5,071 nt of DNA from Streptomyces sp. NRRL WC-3549. Lineage in GTDB: Bacteria > Actinomycetota > Actinomycetes > Streptomycetales > Streptomycetaceae. Where the stretch lies: positions 241,740 through 246,810 of the forward strand of contig NZ_KL585383.1 of NCBI RefSeq assembly GCF_000721935.1, read 5' to 3'. Shown here one piece after another: positions 1-5,071 of this stretch (position 1 is the stretch's first letter; each line of letters begins with the position of its first letter). A program made the position numbers and the translations under genes. The notes beneath the pieces are model-generated. The model did no database searches, was not told where the DNA came from, and saw nothing but the letters and a program-made list of their open reading frames with translations.

Positions 1-1331
1 CCGGAGCCGCAGTCCAGGTGGTCGCGCCCGATGGCCAGCGGGGCGGCCAGTTCCCCGCTCGCCACCATGTCGTTGAACCGCTCCCCGGCCCGGTCGCGCT
101 CCCCGTAACCGAGCCAGCAGATGCGGGCGGGCAGCCCCTGGAAGCGGACCCGCTCGCCGGCCATCCTGATCCAGCGGTGCAGCGATTCGTTCTCCGGGAA
201 CAGGTCCAGGATCGCCCGGTCCGTCTTGTGGATGTCCGACGCCTCGCCCGAGAGCGCCGCCCAGCGGAACGGCCCCTTGCCCTCGCAGAAGAGCGGCCGG
301 ATGTACGCCGGTACGAAGCCGGGGAAGTCGAACGCCCGCGCGTATCCGGCGAGCTGGGCCTCGCCGCGGATCGAGTTCCCGTAGTCGAAGACCTCCGCCC
401 CCGCGTCCATGAACCCCACCATCGCCTCGACGTGGGCGGCCATCGACTCACGGGCCCGCCGTGTGAAGTCGGCGGGCTTCTCGGCCGCGTAGGCGGCCAT
501 GTCGTCGAAGTCGACGCCGGCCGGCAGGTAGGCGAGCGGGTCGTGGGCACTGGTCTGGTCGGTGACGATGTCGACCGGCGCGCCCTCCGCGAGCATCCGG
601 GGCAGCAGCTCCGCCGCGTTGCCCAGCAGGCCGATGGAGAGCGGGCGCCGGGCGTCGCGCGCCTCGACCGCCAGCTGGAGCGCGTGCTCCAGGGAGTCGG
701 CCCGGACGTCCAGGAAGCGGTGCTCGATGCGGCGTTCGATGGCGCGCGGGTCGCAGTCGACGCACAGGGCCACGCCGTCGTTCATCGTCACGGCCAGCGG
801 CTGGGCCCCGCCCATACCGCCGAGACCGGCCGTCAGCGTGATCGTCCCCGCCAGGGTCCCGCCGAACCTCTTGGCGGCGACGGCGGCGAACGTCTCGTAG
901 GTGCCCTGGAGGATGCCCTGGGTCCCGATGTAGATCCAGGAACCGGCGGTCATCTGCCCGTACATGGTCAGTCCGAGCGCCTCCAGCCGGCGGAACTCCT
1001 CCCAGTTGGCCCAGTCGCCCACCAGGTTGGAGTTGGCGATCAGGACGCGCGGCGCCCACTCGTGGGTCCGCATCACGCCGACCGGCCGCCCCGACTGGAC
1101 GAGCATCGTCTCGTCCTGCTTGAGCGTGCGCAGGGTCCGGACCATGGCGTCGAAGGAGCGCCAGTCACGGGCCGCCTTCCCCGTGCCGCCGTAGACGACG
1201 AGCTTGTCGGGGTGCTCGGCGACCTCGGGGTCAAGGTTGTTCTGGAGCATGCGGAGGGCGGCCTCCTGCTGCCAGCCCAGGGCGCTCAGTTCCGTACCGC
1301 GCGGTGCCCGTACGGGCCGGGGTCCTGACAT
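1..1331 (-). CDS. hutU: Urocanate hydratase (urocanase), C-terminus cut by window edge
   Basis: This cytoplasmic enzyme converts urocanate and water to 4-imidazolone-5-propanoate, the second step of histidine degradation, using tightly bound NAD+ as an electrophile. The frame is open for 443 codons from ATG 1331-1329 to the edge. Visible family motifs in order are [13 protein letters not shown] (from residue 45), YGQMTAGSW (124), the glycine-rich [10 protein letters not shown] (169-178, NAD+ contact region), TDQTSAHDP (257-265), DYGNSIR (316-322), [10 protein letters not shown] (348-357) and LPARICW, whose Cys405 corresponds to catalytic Cys410 of the Pseudomonas putida enzyme. The family is about 550-560 residues long, so roughly 105-115 are missing beyond base 1. 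The start is supported by a GAGGAGG ribosome site 8 bases upstream and by the usual N-terminal length. It is divergent from the roadblock cluster. No damage is seen. Confidence 0.97.
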   Translation of the reverse strand, partial: MSGPRPVRAPRGTELSALGWQQEAALRMLQNNLDPEVAEHPDKLVVYGGTGKAARDWRSFDAMVRTLRTLKQDETMLVQSGRPVGVMRTHEWAPRVLIANSNLVGDWANWEEFRRLEALGLTMYGQMTAGSWIYIGTQGILQGTYETFAAVAAKRFGGTLAGTITLTAGLGGMGGAQPLAVTMNDGVALCVDCDPRAIERRIEHRFLDVRADSLEHALQLAVEARDARRPLSIGLLGNAAELLPRMLAEGAPVDIVTDQTSAHDPLAYLPAGVDFDDMAAYAAEKPADFTRRARESMAAHVEAMVGFMDAGAEVFDYGNSIRGEAQLAGYARAFDFPGFVPAYIRPLFCEGKGPFRWAALSGEASDIHKTDRAILDLFPENESLHRWIRMAGERVRFQGLPARICWLGYGERDRAGERFNDMVASGELAAPLAIGRDHLDCGS

Positions 1332-1339
1332 GGGGGATG

Positions 1340-1346
1340 CCTCCTC
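1340..1346 (-). promoter_or_regulatory. Ribosome binding site of hutU
   Basis: On the minus strand this reads GAGGAGG, ending 8 bases before ATG 1331-1329. It fixes the hutU start, since no better start with a Shine-Dalgarno sequence lies nearby. Confidence 0.85.
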
Positions 1347-1360
1347 GCGACTGCGGCTGG

Positions 1361-1389
1361 ACTATTCACATCCTGAGCCTCTGAATACT
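1361..1389. promoter_or_regulatory. Inverted repeat over the hutU promoter, candidate operator
   Basis: ACTATTCACA (1361-1370) faces TCTGAATACT (1380-1389). The core arms TATTCA and TGAATA are perfect, 13 bases apart, and 8 of 10 positions match over the longer arms. The dyad is AT-rich inside a GC-rich region. One arm lies in the spacer between -35 and -10, the other covers the predicted transcription start, and the -10 falls between them. That geometry suits a repressor of hutU. The binding protein is unknown; the RpiR-type protein encoded at the right edge is one candidate by proximity. Confidence 0.5.
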
Positions 1390-1398
1390 CCTAGTCAA
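1370..1398 (-). promoter_or_regulatory. Predicted vegetative promoter of hutU
   Basis: Read on the minus strand, TTGACT (1398-1393) is followed after 17 bases by CAGGAT (1375-1370). The Streptomyces housekeeping (HrdB-type) consensus is TTGACN and TAGRRT, so the -35 matches fully and the -10 matches at five of six positions with ideal spacing. The predicted RNA start is near 1363, giving a short leader of about 32 bases before the hutU start. This is a prediction from sequence only. No comparably good promoter was found for the divergent plus-strand cluster. Confidence 0.7.
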
Positions 1399-1446
1399 CA
1401 AGGCGTCCCCGCCAGGCCGGGCCGCCCGCCTCTTACACGACGCCGC

Positions 1447-1467
1447 GCATGTTCCTTTGGAAAATGC
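1447..1467. promoter_or_regulatory. Inverted repeat upstream of the roadblock cluster, candidate operator
   Basis: GCATGTTCC (1447-1455), TTT, then GGAAAATGC (1459-1467): nine-base arms with one mismatch around a three-base centre. It stands about 80 bases before the GTG start of the first roadblock gene, in the AT-richer part of the divergent intergenic region. A weak -10-like TAGCCT occurs at 1499-1504 without a recognisable -35; if it is used, the repeat would be centred near -54, a typical activator position. It could also be a minor RNA hairpin or chance. Confidence 0.4.
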
Positions 1468-1530
1468 CAGAACTCCCTCCCCGGCCGAGCACGTTGCGTA
1501 GCCTCTCCAACACAGCCGTACGCCACGTCG

Positions 1531-1537
1531 GGAGGGG
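1531..1537 (+). promoter_or_regulatory. Ribosome binding site deciding the GTG start at 1546
   Basis: GGAGGGG ends 8 bases before GTG 1546-1548. It selects this start over the much longer open frame, which would run back into the hutU region on the opposite strand. Confidence 0.85.
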
Positions 1538-1545
1538 AAACAGCG

Positions 1546-1956
1546 GTGCCCGGAATCGACGAGTGCCTGCTCGAAGTCATGAGGCTGCCCGGTGCCCGGG
1601 GTGCCGCGGTCGTCGACTGGACGAGCGGCCTCGCCCTCGGCACCATCGGCGAATCCCCCAACGGCGACCACGAGGCGACGGCCGCCGAGACCGCCGAGGT
1701 GGCACGCATGGCCGCCGAGCAACCGGTGTTCGCCCAGGCGCGGACCCTCTCCCACGACACGGCCGCCGCCGCCAACGCCCCCGCGGTCGAGGACGTCATC
1801 GTCACGACGGCGCCCGGCTACCACATCCTGCGTTTCGTCGAGACGGCGTTCGACAGCAGCGTCTTCCTCCACCTGTGGCTGGACCGCTCGGAGGGCAATC
1901 TCGCACTCGCCCGGATCAAGCTCGGCGAGATCGCGCAGCGGCTGGTCCTGGCATGA
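1546..1956 (+). CDS. Roadblock/LC7-type protein, first of cluster
   Basis: A 136-residue soluble protein with a GTG start set by GGAGGGG at 1531-1537. It has the alpha/beta layout of a Roadblock/LC7 (MglB-like) fold: an N-terminal helix (about 3-15), a strand pair GAAVVDWTSGLALGT (19-33), a long Ala/Glu-rich helix (about 43-65), a strand VEDVIVTTAPGYHILRF (81-97), another strand FLHLWLD (107-113) and a closing helix (117-134). Proteins of this fold usually dimerise and act as GTPase-activating or scaffold partners of Ras-like GTPases. It is clearly paralogous to the protein at 3352-3726: VDWTSGLALGT matches VDYTSGMALGT, and the two C-terminal strands also align. It carries about 12 extra residues in the middle. 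Its stop overlaps the next start (ATGA, 1953-1956), which implies translational coupling. The fold is assigned by pattern; the partner is unknown. Confidence 0.85.
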   Translation: MPGIDECLLEVMRLPGARGAAVVDWTSGLALGTIGESPNGDHEATAAETAEVARMAAEQPVFAQARTLSHDTAAAANAPAVEDVIVTTAPGYHILRFVETAFDSSVFLHLWLDRSEGNLALARIKLGEIAQRLVLA

Positions 1957-2753
1957 GCCCCGCCGCGACCACCCGGCCCCGGGCAGCCGGCCGGGCCGTG
2001 CTCTCCCCGATGCTCCAGCGGCTCGCGGCGGAGCGCGCCACCGGCGCACTGATACGCGACCACGGCACGCTCTACCTCGCCGACGGGCAGGTCGTGCACG
2101 CCGAGAGCCCCGCCACCCCCGGCATCGACGTCCTGCTGACCACCGGCGGCGCGTTACGCGACGAGGGCTGGTGGGACGCGGTCGCCCAGGCGGGCGCCGG
2201 ACAACGCGTCGGCCGCTACCTCGTGGACAGCGGACGGGTGCCGGGCGGCGCACTGGAGCTGTGCCATCTGGGCGCGCTGTACGACGCCGCCTTCTTCGCC
2301 CTCGCGCCGACGAGTGCCCCGGCCCGTTTCCGGTACGGGGTCTCCCACTGGATCGGCCCCGTCCGCCCCGTCCCCGTGGACGCCGTGCAGCGCGAGACGC
2401 TCCGGCGCCGGGAACTGCTGGACCGGATCTGGCCCGACGCCCTCACCGACAGCGCCCCGCTGACCGCCACGGCCGGCCTGGCCGACGCGCCGGTACCGCC
2501 GCGCCAGCGCCGCGTCCTGGACCTGGTGGACGGCGTGCGCACGGCCACGGACATCGCCCAGGAGCTGGGCCGCTCGGCCTTCCACATCCTGGTGGACCTG
2601 CGGCGGCTCGCGGCTGCCGGGCTGGTCGAAACGATTCGCCCCGCCTCGTCCGGCCCGGGTGACACGGCCGGCCGGATCGTCTTCCCCGAGGTCACGGCCG
2701 ACCCCGACGTCGCCCTGCTGCGCCGGCTCCGCGACGCATTGGAGGCCCTGTGA
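1953..2753 (+). CDS. PATAN (DUF4388)-like protein with C-terminal winged helix
   Basis: A 266-residue soluble protein. Residues 16-66 look like the PATAN/DUF4388 domain: a helix LSPMLQRLAAERATGAL, then strand-turn-strand with TLYLADGQVVHAES (39-52). The segment VGRYLVDSGRV (86-96) and the helix through 117, then FRYG (126-129), fit the remainder of that domain and its helical insertion. Residues about 183-228 form a probable winged helix, with DGVRTATDIAQELG followed by FHILVDLRRLAAAGLVE. In other bacteria such domains occur in signalling proteins, often beside Roadblock proteins. The start ATG overlaps the upstream stop by four bases, so the two are probably made together. Leu68 is encoded by TTA (2154-2156), which in Streptomyces implies dependence on the bldA tRNA. 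Domain names are from pattern recognition; DNA binding by the winged helix is unproven. Confidence 0.8.
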   Translation: MSPAATTRPRAAGRAVLSPMLQRLAAERATGALIRDHGTLYLADGQVVHAESPATPGIDVLLTTGGALRDEGWWDAVAQAGAGQRVGRYLVDSGRVPGGALELCHLGALYDAAFFALAPTSAPARFRYGVSHWIGPVRPVPVDAVQRETLRRRELLDRIWPDALTDSAPLTATAGLADAPVPPRQRRVLDLVDGVRTATDIAQELGRSAFHILVDLRRLAAAGLVETIRPASSGPGDTAGRIVFPEVTADPDVALLRRLRDALEAL

Positions 2754-2777
2754 TACGCGCGCTCAGACAGCGTGCCG

Positions 2778-2784
2778 GGAGGAG
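2778..2784 (+). promoter_or_regulatory. Ribosome binding site deciding the ATG start at 2792
   Basis: GGAGGAG lies 7 bases before ATG 2792-2794. An alternative GTG at 2750 overlaps the previous stop (GTGA) and has GGAGG only 4 bases upstream. Reading from 2750 would require rare codons ATA, AGA, AGG and AGA within 14 codons, unlike the rest of the gene, so 2754-2791 is better read as a leader. Confidence 0.75.
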
Positions 2785-2791
2785 ACAGCTG

Positions 2792-3262
2792 ATGGTGCCC
2801 GAGGCCGAAGCACAGGACGTCCTCGACGAGCTCCAGCGGTTACGGGCCCGGGTGCCGCTCCTGACCGGTGCCCTGGCCGCCAGCACCGACGGGCTGATCG
2901 TCGCCCAGGACACCCCGGGCGTCGAGGCCGAGGGCATCGCCGCCCTCACCGCCGCCGCCCTCGGGGTGGCGGTCCGGATGACGGACGCCACCGGCCGCGG
3001 CGGCTTCCGCGAACTGCTGGTCAGCGGCTACATCGCCACCTACGCGGCGGGCTCCTCCGCCGTCCTGACCCTCCTCGCCGAGGACCGCATCAACGTCGGC
3101 CGGCTCCATCTGGAGGGCCGCCGCTCCGGCGCCCGGATCGGTGAGGTCGTGGACGCCGTCCTGGAACGCGCCGAACGCCCCGCGCCCCCGCAGCGCCCCG
3201 ACCGCACCGGGGCGCTGCCCCGGCGCCCCGCGCCCTACACCGACCGGCCCCCGACCCCATGA
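2792..3262 (+). CDS. Roadblock/LC7 domain protein, second of cluster
   Basis: A 156-residue soluble protein, the most canonical Roadblock/LC7 member here. An N-terminal helix (5-19) is followed by the strand hairpin GALAASTDGLIVAQD (26-40), a helix EAEGIAALTAAALGVAVRM (45-63), then strands ELLVSGYIATYAAG (74-87) and SAVLTLLAED (89-98) and a last helix to about 128. The tail (129-156) is rich in Pro and Arg and probably disordered. The family role is to bind or stimulate Ras-like GTPases, or to form dimeric scaffolds; in Streptomyces conservons the comparable protein is CvnB. Leu17 is encoded by TTA (2840-2842), a second bldA-type codon in this cluster. The start was chosen for its GGAGGAG site and because codons from the alternative GTG at 2750 look non-coding. 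It follows the PATAN-like gene after 38 bases and probably shares its mRNA. Confidence 0.88.
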   Translation: MVPEAEAQDVLDELQRLRARVPLLTGALAASTDGLIVAQDTPGVEAEGIAALTAAALGVAVRMTDATGRGGFRELLVSGYIATYAAGSSAVLTLLAEDRINVGRLHLEGRRSGARIGEVVDAVLERAERPAPPQRPDRTGALPRRPAPYTDRPPTP

Positions 3263-3312
3263 CGCCACCCGGCACACGTCGTCGGCAGACCGGCACATCC
3301 GCCAGAAACGGA

Positions 3313-3328
3313 CCGGCCACCCGGCCGG
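3313..3328 (+). other. GC hairpin before the last roadblock gene
   Basis: CCGGCC (3313-3318), ACCC, GGCCGG (3323-3328): a perfect six-pair stem in the 89-base gap between two same-strand genes, just before the AAAGGA ribosome site at 3335-3340. It could affect RNA stability or lower read-through. It has no T-run and may be chance in such GC-rich DNA. Nothing else convincing, including a promoter, was seen in this gap. Confidence 0.35.
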
Positions 3329-3351
3329 CCAGGGAAAGGAATCGAGCACTC

Positions 3352-3726
3352 ATGGCCAACACCGAAACGGCACTGAAGGACGCGATGACGTCGATCGAGG
3401 GCGCCACCGGTGTCGCCCTCGTCGACTACACCAGCGGCATGGCCCTGGGCACCCTCGGCGGCGGCAAGGACTTCAACCTGGAGGTCGCCGCGGCGGGCAA
3501 CACCGACGTGGTCCGCTCCAAGCTCCGCACCATGGAGCACCTGGGGCTCAAGGACGAGATCGAGGACATCCTGATCACCCTCGGCACCCAGTACCACATG
3601 ATCCGGCTGCTCAAGGCCCGGGGCGGCAACGGTCTCTTCCTCTACCTCGTCCTGGACTCCGGCCGGGCCAACCTCGCGATGGCCCGCCACCAGCTGAAGA
3701 AGATCGAGGCCGACCTGGAGGTCTGA
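3352..3726 (+). CDS. Roadblock/LC7-type protein, third of cluster
   Basis: A 124-residue soluble protein with the same layout as the first roadblock protein: helix TETALKDAMTSIEG (4-17), strand hairpin GVALVDYTSGMALGTLGG (20-37), helix (43-63), strands EDILITLGTQYHMIRL (71-86) and GLFLYLVLD (94-102), and a last helix (104-122). It is likely a dimeric signalling or scaffold protein; no specific partner is known. AAAGGA ends 11 bases before ATG 3352. The frame is open back to an ATG at 3259 that overlaps the previous stop, but codons 3259-3351 often end in A or T, so that extension is judged non-coding. Unlike its neighbours it is separated by 89 bases, contains no TTA codon and has smooth codon use, so it may be expressed partly on its own. 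It converges with a minus-strand gene 9 bases away. Confidence 0.88.
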   Translation: MANTETALKDAMTSIEGATGVALVDYTSGMALGTLGGGKDFNLEVAAAGNTDVVRSKLRTMEHLGLKDEIEDILITLGTQYHMIRLLKARGGNGLFLYLVLDSGRANLAMARHQLKKIEADLEV

Positions 3727-3739
3727 GGCCGGTCCTCAG
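3723..3739. terminator. Small hairpin between converging genes, possible bidirectional terminator
   Basis: CTGAGG (3723-3728), CCGGT, CCTCAG (3734-3739) form a perfect six-pair stem. The left arm contains the TGA stop of the plus-strand roadblock gene and the right arm contains the TGA stop of the minus-strand gene. There is no T-run on either side, which is common for terminators in high-GC actinobacteria, but the stem is short, so function is uncertain. Confidence 0.45.
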
Positions 3740-4302
3740 CGGCGGCGCCGCGCCCCACCCGGCGCGGCGTCCCCCGCCATCGGCCCCGTCGTCCGGTACG
3801 CCTCCACCTGCCGGCCCGCGGGCCGGCCCCGCTCCACCCGGTCGGTGCGCACCCAGTACAGGACGTCGTCGCGGACCTCCCGCCGCCCGATGCGCACCGC
3901 CTTCAGCCAGAGCCCGGCCCCCGCGCCCGCCAGCACCAGCCCGCCGGCGCCGGGCAGCACGCACGCGCTCCCCACGGCCGCCAGGAACGCCCCGAGCAGC
4001 CACCACCGGTGCGCCCGCCGCCACAGGCGTACGGTCACGTCACGGTCCTGGAGGAAGTCGCCGCGCCCGGCCCGCGTCGCCGCCCCGGCGAGCACCCCGT
4101 ACCGCCGCATACGGCAGCAGGCCACCACCGCGGCCGTCACCAAAAACAGCGCCGCGCCGGCCAGCAGCCCGATCCGGCGGCCGGTCAGCCCCGGTACGAA
4201 GCCCCCGATGGCCGCCGCCAGTACCCCCGGCCACCACATCGGCGCGGCCCCGGCCCGTACGATCACGGCCACCCTCGCCAACGACTGCGCTCCGCGCCCC
4301 AC
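3736..4302 (-). CDS. Unrecognised membrane protein
   Basis: A 188-residue protein that I do not recognise. It starts at GTG 4302-4300 behind AGGAGAGGGG, 8 bases upstream. Hydrophobic stretches suggest four membrane segments in two pairs: about 22-39, 44-63 (IGLLAGAALFLVTAAVVACC), 100-117 and 119-134. Between the pairs lies a polar loop (64-99) with many Arg residues. After the last segment follows a charged region with DDVLYWVRTDRVERGR (145-160) and a basic tail ending in four Arg. The positive loop and tail would by the positive-inside rule lie in the cytoplasm. No signal peptide or catalytic motif is apparent. It converges on the roadblock cluster and lies downstream of the RpiR-type gene, separated from it by 160 bases with a hairpin, so it is probably a separate unit. 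No clear promoter was found. Confidence 0.75.
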   Translation of the reverse strand: MGRGAQSLARVAVIVRAGAAPMWWPGVLAAAIGGFVPGLTGRRIGLLAGAALFLVTAAVVACCRMRRYGVLAGAATRAGRGDFLQDRDVTVRLWRRAHRWWLLGAFLAAVGSACVLPGAGGLVLAGAGAGLWLKAVRIGRREVRDDVLYWVRTDRVERGRPAGRQVEAYRTTGPMAGDAAPGGARRRR

Positions 4303-4310
4303 GTCCCGTA

Positions 4311-4320
4311 CCCCTCTCCT
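4311..4320 (-). promoter_or_regulatory. Ribosome binding site of the membrane protein gene
   Basis: On the minus strand this reads AGGAGAGGGG and ends 8 bases before GTG 4302-4300. It supports the GTG start. Confidence 0.75.
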
Positions 4321-4419
4321 GCTCTCTGCGGACCTTCTGGGCGCGGAGGCTAACGGGCGCAGATGAGGGCCGTCTGAGAAATCCGGCCGGGCCGGGCGCC
4401 GGGGCTCCGCCGCTCCGCC

Positions 4420-4448
4420 GAGCCGGGCCGAGTAGCGGGGCCCGGCCC
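4420..4448 (-). terminator. Terminator-like GC hairpin after the RpiR-type gene
   Basis: GCCGGGCC (4422-4429) and GGCCCGGC (4439-4446) pair perfectly around a nine-base loop. In the minus-strand RNA the stem can grow by a G-U and a G-C pair to 4420-4448. It starts about 15 bases after the TAG stop at 4465-4463, where an intrinsic terminator would lie. There is no T-run, as is usual in Streptomyces. The rest of 4303-4462 holds only the GC-rich flank and a ribosome site. Confidence 0.6.
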
Positions 4449-4462
4449 AGGGCGGGGTGCCG

Positions 4463-5071
4463 CTACTCGGCGAACAGCGCCCGTGCCGCCGCCCGCGCGT
4501 CGAACTCCTCCAGGCGGGCCTGGGCGTCGGGCAGCCCGTCGCACATCGCCTCCAGCAGCACCCGCCCCAGCAGCATCGGCGCGCACGCGGTGTCGAAGGC
4601 GAGGCCCGTCCCCACCCCGGCCGGGATCAGCAGGTCGCTGTGCTCGGCGACCGGCGCGAACGCCGAATCGGCGACCGTGACCACGGTGAGGCCCTGCTGC
4701 CGCGCGTAGCCGAGGGCGTCCACGACCTCTCTGGGGTGCCGGGGCAGCGCGAAGCACATCAGCGCACCGGCCCCCGCCCGCCGGGCGGCGTCGATGCGGT
4801 CGTGCAGCATGCTGCCGCCCTCGTCGAGCACCCGCACATCGGGGTGCACCTTGGCGGCGAAGTACCCGAACCCCCGGGCCTGCGCGGACGCGGCCCGCAG
4901 CCCGAGGACCGGGAGCGGCCGGGAGGCGGCCAGCAGCCGTCCCGCCCGCTCCACGGGCCCGGTGTCGGCGAGCAGCCCGGCGAGCTGCCGGAGGTTCTCG
5001 ATCTCGGCCAGGACGGCCTGCTGGTACGCGTTGTGCACGGGCGCGCCGGCGTCCGCCTCGCCCTCGGCGGG
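4463..5071 (-). CDS. RpiR/MurR-type regulator, SIS-domain part; N-terminus beyond window
   Basis: The frame is open from the window edge to TAG 4465-4463, giving 202 residues. It contains a SIS (sugar isomerase-like) domain as in RpiR-family regulators: PVLGLRAASAQARGFGYFAAKV, then DEGGSMLHDRI, CFALPRHPREVVDALGYARQQG, VVTVADSAFAPVAEHSDLLIPA, and a C-terminal helix. RpiR proteins carry an N-terminal helix-turn-helix of about 80 residues followed by a SIS domain that senses a small effector, usually a phosphosugar. That DNA-binding part is not visible and should lie past base 5071. An in-frame GTG at 5038 would give only the SIS domain, but coding-like sequence continues upstream of it. Regulators of this type are found near histidine-use genes in actinobacteria as I recall; control of hutU here is inferred only from proximity. 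It ends before a strong GC hairpin. Confidence 0.87.
   Translation of the reverse strand, partial: PAEGEADAGAPVHNAYQQAVLAEIENLRQLAGLLADTGPVERAGRLLAASRPLPVLGLRAASAQARGFGYFAAKVHPDVRVLDEGGSMLHDRIDAARRAGAGALMCFALPRHPREVVDALGYARQQGLTVVTVADSAFAPVAEHSDLLIPAGVGTGLAFDTACAPMLLGRVLLEAMCDGLPDAQARLEEFDARAAARALFAE

Noticed and set aside
18..1328. Long plus-strand open frame of 436 codons opposite hutU
   Set aside because: It is antisense to a clearly conserved urocanase frame. Its composition is the Arg/Gly/Pro/Val-rich type expected of shadow frames in GC-rich DNA, and it has no recognisable domain.
1499..1504. TAGCCT as the -10 of a promoter for the roadblock cluster
   Set aside because: It matches only four of six consensus bases and has no -35 at the right distance, so it is mentioned but not called.
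1366..2253. Minus-strand open frame of 295 codons across the divergent intergenic region and the first two cluster genes
   Set aside because: It lies opposite two well-supported genes with proper ribosome sites, and its translation is Arg-rich without motifs.
3259..3351. N-terminal extension of the third roadblock protein from ATG 3259, overlapping the previous stop
   Set aside because: The codons here often end in A or T, unlike the rest of the gene. A ribosome site stands before ATG 3352, and the paralogous first protein begins at the equivalent place.
4381..4440. GGCCGG-rich repeats suggesting a repeat array
   Set aside because: Short GC-rich words recur by composition. There is no regular unit or spacer beyond the single hairpin called as a terminator.
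3141..4709. Plus-strand open frame of 522 codons spanning several genes
   Set aside because: It crosses the roadblock gene, the membrane protein gene and the RpiR-type gene in a wrong frame or strand. It is a low-complexity Pro/Arg/Ala translation typical of GC-rich shadows.
4463..5038. RpiR-type gene starting at GTG 5038 as a complete SIS-only protein
   Set aside because: The frame stays open to the edge with coding-like codons, and RpiR proteins normally have an N-terminal DNA-binding domain, so the gene is treated as cut by the window.

Overview
The window looks like chromosomal DNA of a Streptomyces or close relative. It is very GC-rich, third codon positions are almost always G or C, several genes start with GTG, Shine-Dalgarno sequences are strong, and the protein families fit. 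It holds seven genes, the outer two cut by the window edges. No RNA gene, mobile element or CRISPR array was seen.

Left (1-1331, minus strand): most of hutU, urocanate hydratase, the second enzyme of histidine degradation; its C-terminal end lies outside. Its upstream region (1332-1545) is shared with a plus-strand gene. That region holds a good housekeeping-type promoter for hutU (TTGACT, 17 bases, CAGGAT) with an AT-rich dyad lying over it, and a second inverted repeat nearer the plus-strand gene.

Centre (1546-3726, plus strand): a four-gene cluster of signalling proteins. The order is a Roadblock/LC7 protein, a PATAN (DUF4388)-like protein with a C-terminal winged helix, a second more canonical Roadblock/LC7 protein, and a third Roadblock/LC7 protein clearly paralogous to the first. 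Such proteins usually regulate small Ras-like GTPases or act as scaffolds, yet no GTPase and no kinase is present here, so this is not a standard Streptomyces conservon. The second and third genes each contain one in-frame TTA codon, the rare codon that in Streptomyces depends on the developmentally controlled bldA tRNA. This cluster is the most interesting part of the window.

Right (3736-5071, minus strand): an unrecognised membrane protein converging on the cluster across a 9-base gap, with a small hairpin built from both stop codons. Then comes a GC-rich terminator-like hairpin, and the SIS-domain end of an RpiR/MurR-type regulator whose DNA-binding part is beyond the edge. Its closeness to hutU makes it a candidate regulator of histidine use, but this is inference.
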